A stretch of DNA of 37,556 bases from Burkholderiales bacterium (GTDB lineage Bacteria > Pseudomonadota > Gammaproteobacteria > Burkholderiales > Burkholderiaceae_C), in the NCBI GenBank assembly GCA_013044035.1, contig JABEVE010000092.1, forward strand, positions 1 to 37,556, given 5' to 3'. The notes under the pieces are model-generated. The model searched no databases and was not told the origin of the DNA. It saw only the letters and a program-made list of their open reading frames with translations. The translations under genes and the position numbers were made by a program. Below are positions 17,622-29,606 of the stretch, piece after piece (positions within the stretch are counted from its first letter, which is position 1; each line of letters begins with the position of its first letter).

Positions 17622-17636
17622 CCCCGGGATTCGGGG
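17622..17636 (-). terminator. Weak hairpin downstream of ribE
   Basis: CCCCG (17622-17626) pairs with CGGGG (17632-17636) around a five-base loop, starting 22 bases after the ribE stop on the minus strand. There is no T-run after it, so termination is doubtful; it could only attenuate read-through into the cupin-like gene. Confidence 0.2.
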
Positions 17637-17657
17637 ATCGGAAACGTGACATCTGTA

Positions 17658-18299
17658 TCAAGACATGTCGATCGCATGGGCCTGAGGCCCGATCAGCATG
17701 CGTTCCACATAGCGTGCGATCAGGTCCACCTCCAGGTTCACGGCGCTGCCGGGCCTGAGGTTGTGCAGATTGGTGTGCTGCAGGGTATGGGGAATGAGGT
17801 TGATGTGCACGCTGGCCGAGGCGTCGCTGGCGTCGGCCACGCGGTTCACCGTCAGGCTCACGCCATTGACGGTGATCGAGCCCTTGTAGGCGAAAAAACG
17901 CGCGAGCTCACGGGGTACCCGCAGCGCCAGATGCCAGGATTCACCCGCCGGCTCGAAGCGCTCGACCAGTCCGATGCCATCCACATGGCCGGTGACCAGA
18001 TGCCCGCCGAGCTTGGTGGCCAGCGTCAGCGATTGCTCCAGGTTCACTTCGGCCCCCACAGCGTCGAGCCCGGTGGTGCGCGCCAGGCTCTCGGCCGAGA
18101 TGTCGAAGGCAAACTGCGCCGTGCCCAGTTCCACCGCGGTCATGCAGGCGCCGCTCACGCAGATGCTGTCGCCCCGGCCCACGCCCTGGAGCCACACGGC
18201 AGGCGCCTGCACCGTGACGCGCAGCCCGCTGCCCTCGCCGGCTTGCAGCGGCACCACTTCGGAAAGACGGCCAAGCGCCGTGACGAGACCTGTAAACAT
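17658..18299 (-). CDS. ribE: Riboflavin synthase, alpha subunit type
   Basis: The enzyme dismutates two lumazine molecules to riboflavin, the last step of the pathway. The 213-residue protein shows the internal duplication of the family. The first barrel starts MFTGLVTALGRL and contains VSGACMTAVEL. The second contains KLGGHLVTGHVDGIG and VNGVSLTVNRV. The start was placed at the canonical MFTGL (18299); an in-frame ATG at 18305 would add only two residues. It is transcribed away from ybgC. I looked for an FMN riboswitch in the 180 bp upstream and saw none of its conserved blocks. Confidence 0.96.
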   Translation of the reverse strand: MFTGLVTALGRLSEVVPLQAGEGSGLRVTVQAPAVWLQGVGRGDSICVSGACMTAVELGTAQFAFDISAESLARTTGLDAVGAEVNLEQSLTLATKLGGHLVTGHVDGIGLVERFEPAGESWHLALRVPRELARFFAYKGSITVNGVSLTVNRVADASDASASVHINLIPHTLQHTNLHNLRPGSAVNLEVDLIARYVERMLIGPQAHAIDMS

Positions 18300-18479
18300 G
18301 GGCAATGAGCGCGATCAGCGGGTTGAAAGGATGGAAATGGGTTTTTGGCGCCGCCGGCAAGACTGGGCTGCAGCCCTGGCGAGCATAGCCGGCATCGGCT
18401 GTGCCGGGGGAAAGCCGCCACATGTAGCGCAGGCCAACCAGGATGAGGTCAGAGCCTGAAAAATCAATAGACTCACCGC

Positions 18480-18944
18480 ATGAGCACAGCGCCAACCACC
18501 GCCCCTGCCACCACGCCCGCCTTCACCTGGCCGGTGCGGATCTATTGGGAAGACACCGATGCCGGCGGCGTGGTGTATTACGCCAACTACCTCAAATTCT
18601 GCGAGCGCGCGCGCACCGAATGGCTGCGCTCCCTGGGCCTCGATCAGCAACGCCTGGTCGAGCGCGACGCACTGCTGTTCGTCGTCAGCAGTGCTCAGGT
18701 GCGCTACCTCGCGCCGGCGCGGCTGGACGATCAACTCGGCGTCAGCGTGACCGTGGTCGAGGTCGGCGGCGCCAGTCTGGAGTTGTTGCAGGAAGTGCGC
18801 CGCTGCGCGCCGGCATCCGCCGCGTCGAGCACCGCCGCATCTGTCCTGCTGGCCAGCGCGCAAGTGCGCGTGGCCTGTGTTCAAGCCGGCAGCTTCAAGC
18901 CGAGACGTCTGCCAGCGGTGGTGCTGCAAGCCATCGCAGGGTAG
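18480..18944 (+). CDS. ybgC: YbgC-type acyl-CoA thioesterase of the tol-pal cluster
   Basis: This is a 154-residue hotdog-fold thioesterase that heads the tol cluster, as in E. coli. The signature WEDTDAGGVVYYANYLKFCERARTE (key residue Asp27, equal to Asp18 of E. coli YbgC) is clear. The histidine found a few residues later in E. coli is a tyrosine here (Tyr34). The YbgC family acts on acyl-CoA thioesters and interacts with phospholipid-synthesis enzymes in some bacteria; the actual substrate here is unknown. A 173-bp gap separates it from tolQ. It has a 17-residue Thr/Ala/Pro-rich N-terminus before the hotdog domain. Confidence 0.93.
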   Translation: MSTAPTTAPATTPAFTWPVRIYWEDTDAGGVVYYANYLKFCERARTEWLRSLGLDQQRLVERDALLFVVSSAQVRYLAPARLDDQLGVSVTVVEVGGASLELLQEVRRCAPASAASSTAASVLLASAQVRVACVQAGSFKPRRLPAVVLQAIAG

Positions 18945-18968
18945 CCCGCGGAGCGCCTTCAGCGCGGG
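18945..18968 (+). terminator. GC-rich hairpin just after ybgC
   Basis: CCCGCG immediately after the ybgC stop pairs with CGCGGG 12 bases on. No T-run follows, so it may be a weak attenuator or an mRNA-processing hairpin between ybgC and tolQ rather than a true terminator. Confidence 0.25.
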
Positions 18969-19117
18969 GGCAACACAAAACGTCACGCGGGTAAGGCGCA
19001 CAGCGGTGCAAAATAGTGGTCTTCAGGTGTCTGTCCGCACTCCGGGGAACCCGGCGCCGTCTGCGGGCTCTGCACTTCTAGCGCCGCGCTTCCCGCCACT
19101 TTCAGCCTGGACTTTGC

Positions 19118-19861
19118 ATGGACCAAAACTTTTCCATCATCTCGCTCGTACTGGGTGCCAGTACCGTCGTGCAGTTTGTCCTGGCGCTGCTCATGGCGGT
19201 GTCGCTGGCGAGTTGGACCGTTATTTTCCGCAAATACTTCGCCATCAAGAGCGCCCGCCTCAAGACCGACGATTTCGAGCAGGAGTTCTGGTCCGGCACC
19301 AGCTTGAACGACCTCTACCAGGCGGCCATCAACAGCGCGCGCCAGGGCAGCCCGCTGCAGCGCATCTTCGCCTCCGGCATGCGTGAATTCCTCAAGTTGC
19401 GCGAGCGCCGGCTCGACTCCACCACCCTGGTGGACGGCTCGCGCCGCGCCATGCGCGCCGCCTTTCAGCGCGAGATGGACGTGATCGAATCCAACCTGTC
19501 CTTTCTCGCCTCGGTGGCGTCGGTGTCGCCCTACGTGGGCCTGTTCGGCACGGTCTGGGGCATCATGCACGCCTTCGTCGGCCTGTCCAACCTGCAGCAG
19601 GTGACGCTGGCCACGGTGGCACCCGGCATCGCCGAGGCCCTGGTGGCCACGGCCATCGGCTTGTTCGCCGCCATTCCGGCCGTCATCGCCTACAACTTCT
19701 TCGCCCGCGACATCGACCGCCTGGCCATTCGCTTCGAGTCCTTCACCGAAGAGTTCTCCAACATCCTGCAGCGTCAGGTGGCACCGCACCCACAAGGCGC
19801 GCCGGCACAGGACGCCGGGCCGATGACCCGTCCCATGTCGGCTGCAACGGGAGCGCATTGA
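19118..19861 (+). CDS. tolQ: Tol-Pal proton channel protein TolQ
   Basis: TolQ and TolR form the inner-membrane proton-driven motor that energises TolA. The 247-residue protein has three membrane segments: about 9-32 (ISLVLGASTVVQFVLALLMA), then about 135-160 and 170-195. It contains the conserved channel sequence SPYVGLFGTVWGIMHAF and ALVATAIGLFAAIPAVIAYNFF, each with a channel-lining threonine. The MotA/TolQ/ExbB domain covers about 80-215. The C-terminal 25 residues are low-complexity. The stop is immediately followed by the tolR start (TGA ATG), a tight coupling. Confidence 0.96.
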   Translation: MDQNFSIISLVLGASTVVQFVLALLMAVSLASWTVIFRKYFAIKSARLKTDDFEQEFWSGTSLNDLYQAAINSARQGSPLQRIFASGMREFLKLRERRLDSTTLVDGSRRAMRAAFQREMDVIESNLSFLASVASVSPYVGLFGTVWGIMHAFVGLSNLQQVTLATVAPGIAEALVATAIGLFAAIPAVIAYNFFARDIDRLAIRFESFTEEFSNILQRQVAPHPQGAPAQDAGPMTRPMSAATGAH

Positions 19862-20344
19862 ATGGCCACCGTACAGCGCGGCAGCGGGCACCGGCGGCGC
19901 GCTCTGGCGGAGATCAACGTCGTGCCGTACATCGACGTGATGCTCGTGCTGTTGATCATTTTCATGGTCACCGCGCCGCTCATCACCCCAAGCGCCGTGA
20001 AACTGCCCAGTGTGGGCCAGGCCACGCGCGCACCTGACACCGTGGTGGAAGTGGACATCAAGGCCGACAAGCTTTTGAGCGTGCGCCTGCGCGACCCCAA
20101 GGCCAAGGCTGGAGCCACGGGTCTGAACCCGCAACCCACCAGCATGGCCGATTTGCAGAAAACCGTGGCCCAGCTTGCCCAGCAAAGCGGCTCGACCCTG
20201 GCCGAGATGCCGGTGCTGATCGCCGCCGACAAGGACGTGAAGTACGACGACGTCATCAAGGTGCTCAACCGCCTGAAGGAAAGCGGCGTGCAGCGCGTCG
20301 GCCTGGCGGTGCAGGCAACCGGGCAAGTCCCGCGTCAACCGTGA
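19862..20344 (+). CDS. tolR: Tol-Pal proton channel protein TolR
   Basis: TolR is the ExbD-like partner of TolQ. The 160-residue protein has one transmembrane helix (about 20-40: VVPYIDVMLVLLIIFMVTA) with the essential aspartate Asp25. A periplasmic domain follows, which binds peptidoglycan in E. coli. The stretch VLIAADKDVKYDDVIKVLNRLKESGV near the C-terminus is conserved in the family. It begins immediately after the tolQ stop. An 88-bp gap follows before tolA. Confidence 0.96.
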   Translation: MATVQRGSGHRRRALAEINVVPYIDVMLVLLIIFMVTAPLITPSAVKLPSVGQATRAPDTVVEVDIKADKLLSVRLRDPKAKAGATGLNPQPTSMADLQKTVAQLAQQSGSTLAEMPVLIAADKDVKYDDVIKVLNRLKESGVQRVGLAVQATGQVPRQP

Positions 20345-20432
20345 TGCCCGACACGTCGTTTCTCCCGCATGCCGCCCACTCCACGCCGCAGCGCCGGCAC
20401 ATGGGCGTGAACAAGCCTGGCCGCACGCCGAC

Positions 20433-21443
20433 ATGAACACCTACAACCCCCCGGCCGACAAGCTGCGCCCACCGCCCGAAAAGGGCATGGGCCGCGCGCT
20501 GTTGTTCGCCGCCCTCATCCACTTGCTGCTCATCATCGTCATTGCCCTGGGCGTGCACTGGAAAAGCCACACTCCCGAAGCCGTCGAGGCCGAGTTGTGG
20601 GCGCCCACGGCGCATCTGGCCGCGCCGCGGCCGCCTCAAGTCGAACCCCAACAGGCGCGGCCCACACCCAAACCGCAGCCGCAGGCCCAACCGCAGCCCG
20701 CACCACCATTGACCAAGGTGCAACCCACACCGGACAACGCCGAGATCGCGCTGGACAAGGCCCGCAAGCGCAAGCTGGAAGACGAGAAGCGCCAGGCCGC
20801 CCTGCTCGCCCAGCAGTTGGCGCAGCAACGTCTGGCTGAAAAACTGGCGGCGGAGAAGTTGGCGCTGCAGCAACAGCGTCTGGCCCAGGAAAACGCCGCC
20901 GAGCAACGCAAGCTCGCGGAGCAGAAAAAACAGCAGGAGCTCAAAGCGCTACAACTGGCGCAGCAACAGGCGCGACAACAGGCCGAAAAACTGCAGGCCG
21001 AGAAAAAGGCGGAGCAACTGCGCAAGGCCGAGCAACAGCGCGAGCAGCAACTCGCCAAGTTGCAACAGCAGGCGCGCTCCGATTACATGAAAAACCTCAT
21101 GTCCCAGGCCGGCAACGGCCCCAGCACCAGCACGGGCACGGCCGCCGTGAGCTCGGGCCCCTCCGGCGCCTACAAGGCGCGCCTGGCGACGCTGGTGCGG
21201 CAGAACGTGATTTATCCGCAGATCGACCAGATCCAGGGCGACCCGAAAGTGATCATCACCGTCACGCTCGACCCGAACTCGGGCGAAGTTCTGGGCACGA
21301 CAATCGAACGCTCCAGCGGTGTGCCGAGTTGGGATCAGGCCGTGCTGCGCGCCGTCCAGCGCGTCGGCCGCTTCCCGGCGGACGGCAGCGGCCGGTGGTA
21401 CACGCCGATGGAGATCAAGGCCGGGCCGCGCGACGCGGGTTGA
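20433..21443 (+). CDS. tolA: Tol-Pal inner-membrane-to-periplasm link TolA
   Basis: TolA links the TolQR motor to TolB/Pal. The 336-residue protein has the family layout. A cytoplasmic start is followed by a membrane helix at about 22-42 (LLFAALIHLLLIIVIALGV), a Pro/Gln-rich segment (about 65-100) and a long charged Ala/Gln/Lys/Glu coiled coil (about 100-215). After a Ser/Thr/Gly linker comes a TonB-like C-terminal domain (about 245-336: YKARLATLVRQNVIYP, VTLDPNSGEVLGTTIERSSG). tolB does not follow: the next gene is dnaE on the opposite strand. Confidence 0.93.
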   Translation: MNTYNPPADKLRPPPEKGMGRALLFAALIHLLLIIVIALGVHWKSHTPEAVEAELWAPTAHLAAPRPPQVEPQQARPTPKPQPQAQPQPAPPLTKVQPTPDNAEIALDKARKRKLEDEKRQAALLAQQLAQQRLAEKLAAEKLALQQQRLAQENAAEQRKLAEQKKQQELKALQLAQQQARQQAEKLQAEKKAEQLRKAEQQREQQLAKLQQQARSDYMKNLMSQAGNGPSTSTGTAAVSSGPSGAYKARLATLVRQNVIYPQIDQIQGDPKVIITVTLDPNSGEVLGTTIERSSGVPSWDQAVLRAVQRVGRFPADGSGRWYTPMEIKAGPRDAG

Positions 21444-21466
21444 ACACCATCCCGCCCCGCGTTCGC

Positions 21467-21488
21467 GCCCAGCGCATGCCGCAGGGCA

Positions 21489-21509
<21 letters not shown>
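21467..21509. terminator. Perfect 13-bp inverted repeat between converging tolA and dnaE
   Basis: GCCCAGCGCATGC (21467-21479) and its exact reverse complement GCATGCGCTGGGC (21497-21509) flank a 17-base loop. The hairpin begins 23 bases after the tolA stop and covers the last codons and stop of dnaE (21489-21491). It could serve as a bidirectional transcription end for the two converging genes. No clear T-run follows on either strand, so intrinsic termination is inferred from position and stem strength only. Confidence 0.5.
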
Positions 21510-24974
<3,465 letters not shown>

Positions 24975-25035
24975 GGTCACATTGTAGGAAGTCGGGGGCT
25001 CCCAACATGGCTTGACAAATACAGAAGAACCGGAA

Positions 25036-25059
25036 TTGTGAGTGGTCACTCTCACACAA
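25036..25059. promoter_or_regulatory. Near-palindromic operator-like sequence in the dnaE/antiporter gap
   Basis: TTGTGAGTG (25036-25044) and CACTC-t-CACA (25047-25056) form a two-fold element with a two-base centre (GT) and one extra base in the right arm; the core GAGTG-GT-CACTC is a perfect dyad. On the minus strand it directly adjoins the AAGGAG sequence (25066-25061) and the GTG at 25055. It could be a repressor site or an mRNA structure at an alternative dnaE start. No regulator can be named. Confidence 0.35.
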
Positions 25060-25095
25060 TCTCCTTGTTTTTAATGGGTTTTCAATTTTCCGATG

Positions 25096-25128
25096 TTGAC
25101 TGGATGTGTCATGGCGGCTTCCTATAAT
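25096..25128 (+). promoter_or_regulatory. Candidate promoter for the antiporter-ligase pair
   Basis: A perfect TATAAT (25123-25128) lies 168 bp upstream of the antiporter start. The nearest good -35, TTGACT at 25096-25101, is 21 bp away, longer than the normal 16-18. Either the promoter is suboptimal or another upstream element serves. The rest of the 322-bp gap between dnaE and this gene holds the operator-like palindrome and otherwise nothing I recognise. Confidence 0.4.
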
Positions 25129-25296
25129 CGTCTGGCCATTCGCATGGCGCAGACAGCTTGATGGCGTATGGCTCACCACGACACGGCCTCAATCCGACCG
25201 TGATGCAGCCATTTGAGCCGGCCATCAAAGCGCCCTGCGCCGATCCCCGCGCCGACATCTGCGGCTTGGTCTGTTCCTTCACGAGCCCCGCACCCG

Positions 25297-26523
25297 ATGC
25301 CCGAATTCCACGCCCTGCCCCTGCTCTCGCTGCATGCCGACGGTGTGCTGTGGGTGGGCTTGGCATTGGTGCTGGCGACGCTGATGGGCGAATCGGTCTT
25401 TCGCTTCCTGCGCTGGCCGCGACTCATCGGCTACACCGTCGCCGGGCTGGTCATCGCCGCCGGCGGCGGTGGTCTGCAGGCGCTGGCGCTGCAACCCAGT
25501 GCGCGCGCCATCGTCGACGCCGCGCTGGCGGTGCTGCTGTTCGAAATTGGCCATCGCGTCAACCTGCGCTGGCTGCGCGCCAATCCTTGGCTGATCTTCA
25601 TCAGCCTGGGCGAATGGGCGCTCAGCCTGATGGCGATGTGGCTGGTGCTGAGCTGGCTGGGTCTGGGCGGGCTGCACGGCCTGGCCAGCGCCGCCGCGCT
25701 GGCGTGCACCGCGCCTGCGGTGGCGCTGCGCCTGAGCGGCGAGTTCAACGCGCGCGGTCAGGTGACCGAGCGTCTGCTGCTCGTCTCCGCCCTGGGCACC
25801 ATCCTGTCCATCCTGGCCGTGGGGGTGCTCACGGCGTGGATGGGGGCGCAGGCCAGCGTGCAATGGTGGAACGCGCTGCTGCTGCAGGTTTACGGCATTG
25901 GCGGCGCGGTACTGGCAGCGGCGGTATTGGCCTGGGCAGTGAACTGGGTGGAGCGCCATTTCGACTTCGCCGACGAAGGCGCCGCGCTGCTGCTGGTGGG
26001 GCTGATCCTGCTGGTGCTGTCCATCACCCGCATGCTGCATTGGTCCACCCTGCTCACGCCGCTGCTGGCCGGGTTGCTGCTGCGCGCCCGCAGTCAGCGC
26101 CCAAGGGTCTGGCCGCGCCATTTCGGCACGGCCGGCGGCGTGCTGGTGGTGCTGCTGTTCCTCATTCTCGGCCTGAGCCTGAACTGGGCGGCGCTGGCCA
26201 GCGGCATGGTCATGGGGCTGGCGCTGGCTGGCGTGCGCGCGCTGGCCAAGCTGGCCGTGCCGCTGGCGCTGGGCAAACCCTCGGGCCTGAGCTGGCGGCA
26301 ATCGACCGCGCTGGGACTGGCGCTGAATCCGGCAGCCGGCGTGAGCTTCGTGCTGCTGCTCGACCTGGCGCAGGCCGTGCCGCAGTTTCCTCACACGCTG
26401 ATTGCCGCGGCCTTCGCCGCCATCGCCGTGCTGGAGCTGGCCGGCACCTTGCTGGCGCGCTGGGCGCTGGGGCGCTCGGGTGATATTGCAGCCGTGCGCA
26501 AGAAACCACAAGGATCGGCATGA
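25297..26523 (+). CDS. CPA2-family cation:proton antiporter, membrane domain only
   Basis: The 408-residue protein is almost entirely membrane-spanning, with about 12 hydrophobic helices (for example [52 protein letters not shown]). It matches the Na+/H+ exchanger (KefB/RosB-like) domain. It ends shortly after the last helix, so the cytoplasmic nucleotide-binding RCK/KTN domain of KefB/KefC is absent. The start [12 protein letters not shown] at 25297 is chosen because the hydrophobic domain begins there; an earlier ATG at 25213 would add 28 Pro/Ala-rich residues. It overlaps the following ligase gene as ATGA, so the two are translationally coupled. The ion transported cannot be told from sequence. 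Confidence 0.85.
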   Translation: MPEFHALPLLSLHADGVLWVGLALVLATLMGESVFRFLRWPRLIGYTVAGLVIAAGGGGLQALALQPSARAIVDAALAVLLFEIGHRVNLRWLRANPWLIFISLGEWALSLMAMWLVLSWLGLGGLHGLASAAALACTAPAVALRLSGEFNARGQVTERLLLVSALGTILSILAVGVLTAWMGAQASVQWWNALLLQVYGIGGAVLAAAVLAWAVNWVERHFDFADEGAALLLVGLILLVLSITRMLHWSTLLTPLLAGLLLRARSQRPRVWPRHFGTAGGVLVVLLFLILGLSLNWAALASGMVMGLALAGVRALAKLAVPLALGKPSGLSWRQSTALGLALNPAAGVSFVLLLDLAQAVPQFPHTLIAAAFAAIAVLELAGTLLARWALGRSGDIAAVRKKPQGSA

Positions 26524-27644
26524 GCCTGGGCCCGTTTTCGCAATCGGCGGCATTGAGCATCGGCATCGAGCTGGAGTTGCAGATCGTCAGCCGCCACAAC
26601 TACGACCTCATGCCCTGTGCGCCCGACCTGCTGCGCCTGCTGGAAGGCTGCAAGCTGCCCGGGTTGGTGACGCCAGAGATGACCGAGAGCATGATCGAAC
26701 TCTCCACCGGCATCTGCACCGGCTATGACGACGCGCTGGCCCAGCTCACCGAAATCCAGGGCGCACTGGTGAACGCGGCGAACAAGCTGGACGTGGGCCT
26801 GGCCGGCGGCGGCACCCATCCGTTCCAGCACTGGGCGCAGCAACGCATCTTTGACAAGCCGCGCTTCCTGCAACTCTCCGAGCTGTACGGCTACCTCAGC
26901 AAGCAGTTCACCGTGTTCGGCCAGCATGTGCACCTGGGCTGCCCGGACGCCGACACCGCCCTCTACACCCTGCATTGCGTTTCGCGCTTCATTCCGCATT
27001 TCATCGCGCTCTCGGCCTCGTCGCCCTATGTGCAGGGCGAGGACACGGGCTTTCACTCGGCGCGGCTGAACTCGGTGTTCGCCTTCCCGCTCTCGGGCCG
27101 CGCGCCCTTCGCGCTGACCTGGGACGCATTCGAGCGCTACTTCGAGAAAATGACAGCGACCGGCGTGGTCAAGAGCATGAAGGATTTTTACTGGGACATC
27201 CGCCCCAAGCCCGAGTACGGCACCATCGAAGTGCGGGTGATGGACACGCCGCTGACCATCACCAAAGCGGCGCGCATCGCCGCCTACATCCAGACCCTGG
27301 GCCGCTACATCCAGACCGAGCGCCCCTTCACCCCGGAGGAAGACGATTACCTCGTCTACACCTTCAACCGCTTCCAGGCCTGCCGCTTCGGCTTCGACGG
27401 AACCTTCGTCGACCCCGCCACGCGCGAGCACCGCACCCTGCGCGAAGACCTGATTCGCACCATCGTCAAGCTCGAAGGCCACGCCGCAGAATTGCAGTCC
27501 GACACCGCCTTGCGCGAACTGCTGGCCGACGTCGGCAACCGCGGCAATGACGCGCAATGGCTCCGCGAAACCTGCAACCGCGAAAAGCACCTGCCCGAGG
27601 TTGTGCGGCAGCAATGCGGGCGGTGGATGGGCAACGTCGGCTGA
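26520..27644 (+). CDS. GCS2/YbdK-family carboxylate-amine ligase (glutamate-cysteine ligase-like)
   Basis: The 374-residue protein belongs to the ATP-dependent ligases related to glutamate-cysteine ligase. Motifs include [12 protein letters not shown] at the N-terminus, [35 protein letters not shown], and [20 protein letters not shown]. coli YbdK has weak glutamate-cysteine ligase activity, while other relatives join different substrates, so the product is uncertain. It overlaps the antiporter stop by four bases. Glutathione-gated Kef antiporters make a thiol link tempting, but that is inference. The gene converges on the ABC exporter with only 33 bp between stops. Confidence 0.88.
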   Translation: MSLGPFSQSAALSIGIELELQIVSRHNYDLMPCAPDLLRLLEGCKLPGLVTPEMTESMIELSTGICTGYDDALAQLTEIQGALVNAANKLDVGLAGGGTHPFQHWAQQRIFDKPRFLQLSELYGYLSKQFTVFGQHVHLGCPDADTALYTLHCVSRFIPHFIALSASSPYVQGEDTGFHSARLNSVFAFPLSGRAPFALTWDAFERYFEKMTATGVVKSMKDFYWDIRPKPEYGTIEVRVMDTPLTITKAARIAAYIQTLGRYIQTERPFTPEEDDYLVYTFNRFQACRFGFDGTFVDPATREHRTLREDLIRTIVKLEGHAAELQSDTALRELLADVGNRGNDAQWLRETCNREKHLPEVVRQQCGRWMGNVG

Positions 27645-27677
27645 TCCGCCGCGCCAGCACACGAGCTTCGGCCAAGG

Positions 27678-29501
27678 TCAATCGCGCCCGACTGGCGCTG
27701 GCGCAGATGCTGGCGTTGGTGCCGACTGCGCGGCGAACTGCATACGATGGAGTTGCGCATACAGCCCTTCATGCGCCAACAGTTCGGCCTGCGTCCCAAG
27801 CTCCACCAAGCGCCCTTCGTCGAGCACGGCGATGCGGTCGCAATGGGCGATGGTGGCGAGGCGGTGGGCGATGACGATGGTGGTGCGGCCCTGCATCAGC
27901 CGGTCGATCGCCTGCTGCACCAGGCGCTCGCTCTCGGCGTCGAGCGCGCTGGTGGCTTCGTCCAGAATGAGCAGCGGCGCATCGCGGTACAGCGCGCGCG
28001 CGATGGACAGGCGCTGGCGCTGGCCGCCGGAGAGCTGCGAGCCGTTATGCCCCACTTCGGCCTGAAGCCCGCCAGGCAGGCCACGCACGAAGTCGGCCAG
28101 CGCGGCGGCCTCCAGCGCGGCCCAGGCACGGGCGGCGTCCACCGGTTCGCCGAAGCTGACGTTGATGCCCACGGAATCGTTCAGCAACACCACCTCCTGG
28201 CCGACGTAGGCGATTTGCTGGCGCAGGCTGTGCAGGGTCCAGTCACGCAGCGGCACGCCATCGAGCAGCAGGCGGCCGGCCGTGGGCTCAAGCAGGCGCG
28301 GAACCAGGCGCATGAGCGTGGTCTTGCCGGCGCCGGAAGGCCCGACCAGTGCGAGGCTTTCACCCGCATGCACCCGCAGGCTGACGCCATCCAGCACCGG
28401 GCGGTCGAGCGTGCCGATGCGCACGGTCACGTCGTCGAACTCCAACTCGCCCTGCACCCGCGCCACCGCATGGCTGCCCGTGTCCAGTTCCTGGGGCGTG
28501 TCGACGATGCCGCTCAGGCGCTGCAGCGAACTGAGCGCGCGCATCATCGGCTGCACGATGTCGGACACCCGCCGCAGCGGCGACAGCGTCATCAGCATGG
28601 CAGTGATGAAGGAGACGAAACTGCCGACGCTGTGCTGGCCCGAAACATCGCTTTGCCACATGGCGTAGACCATCACCACCGACACCGCCAGTGCCGACAG
28701 CCACTGCGACACCGGCGTGGTGGACGAGCCCGACACCAGCGTCTTCACCGTGGTGCGGCGCAGGTTCTGGTTGATGGCCTCGAAGCGTGCGGCGAACCCC
28801 TCCTGCGCGTTGTGCACGCGCACCACCGGGGCGGCCAACATGCCCTCCTCCAGCGCATACGACACCTCCTCGGCCGCGCCCTGCATCTGCGCATTCAACC
28901 GCTTGGCGCGGCGGCTGATGCGGCGCATGACGAACAACAGCGGCAGCAGCACCGCCAGGGTGAGCAGCGTGAGGCTCCAGTTCACCCACATCAGGTAGCC
29001 GAACAGCGCCAGCAAGGTCAGGCTGTCGCGCACCAGGGTGAGCAGCCCGGGGAAGATCATGCCCAGCGCCAGCTGCGCCTCGTACACCGCCGCGCCAATC
29101 AGGCTGCTGGCGCTCTCGCGCTGCAGCCCGGCAAGCTGCGCATGCACGATCTGCCCATACACCAGCGTGCGAACCCGCGCCAAGACGTTCTGCGTCAGCC
29201 ACTGTGTGAGAAACTGCGAGGCCAGCCATGCCAAGCCACGCACCGTGAACAGCCCGAGCAACACCGCCGGCACGGCCCACAGCGGAAAATCGCGCTTCGT
29301 GGTGAAGCCGACATCGAGCACATGTTTCATCAACGCCGGCAGCACCGGTTCTGTCGCCGCAACGATGGCGGCGAACAACACGATGAGCAATGCGGCCGAA
29401 CGGTTGCGGGGGTTGGCTGCAAAGAGGCGGCGAAGCAGATCCAGGGCAGCTCGGTGATCCCACGCCCCCTGATTGGCCAGGGGCAGATTGTTGGATTGCA
29501 T
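27678..29501 (-). CDS. msbA: MsbA-type ABC exporter (fused permease and ATPase)
   Basis: The 607-residue half-transporter has six membrane helices in residues about 35-320 and a C-terminal ATPase. The ATPase shows Walker A GPSGAGKT (387-394), signature LSGGQ (490-494), Walker B LLILDE (510-515) and the switch His546 (VIAHRLATI). MsbA proteins flip lipid A-core across the inner membrane. The next two genes, on the other strand, are glycosyltransferases of LPS-core type, which supports this role over a drug exporter. The start MQSNNLPLANQG at 29501 is used because the frame upstream of it runs antisense through a real gene. The C-terminus ends in an Ala/Pro-rich stretch. Confidence 0.88.
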   Translation of the reverse strand: MQSNNLPLANQGAWDHRAALDLLRRLFAANPRNRSAALLIVLFAAIVAATEPVLPALMKHVLDVGFTTKRDFPLWAVPAVLLGLFTVRGLAWLASQFLTQWLTQNVLARVRTLVYGQIVHAQLAGLQRESASSLIGAAVYEAQLALGMIFPGLLTLVRDSLTLLALFGYLMWVNWSLTLLTLAVLLPLLFVMRRISRRAKRLNAQMQGAAEEVSYALEEGMLAAPVVRVHNAQEGFAARFEAINQNLRRTTVKTLVSGSSTTPVSQWLSALAVSVVMVYAMWQSDVSGQHSVGSFVSFITAMLMTLSPLRRVSDIVQPMMRALSSLQRLSGIVDTPQELDTGSHAVARVQGELEFDDVTVRIGTLDRPVLDGVSLRVHAGESLALVGPSGAGKTTLMRLVPRLLEPTAGRLLLDGVPLRDWTLHSLRQQIAYVGQEVVLLNDSVGINVSFGEPVDAARAWAALEAAALADFVRGLPGGLQAEVGHNGSQLSGGQRQRLSIARALYRDAPLLILDEATSALDAESERLVQQAIDRLMQGRTTIVIAHRLATIAHCDRIAVLDEGRLVELGTQAELLAHEGLYAQLHRMQFAAQSAPTPASAPAPVGRD

Positions 29502-29606
29502 AGAGTCTCGCAATGATGAAATATGCCCATGCCCGGCTATCGGGGCCGCCTTTCTACCATACAACCCATTGGTCTCTCGATCCAGGCCATCCAACCCCAA
29601 TCCTCC

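Noticed and set aside
18300-18479. Possible FMN riboswitch upstream of ribE (also checked ahead of ribB at 10445-10557)
   Set aside because: None of the conserved RFN blocks is present on either strand; only unrelated short hairpins seen.
18983-20440. 485-codon open frame on the minus strand
   Set aside because: Antisense to tolQ and tolR; His/Gly-rich product without recognisable domain.
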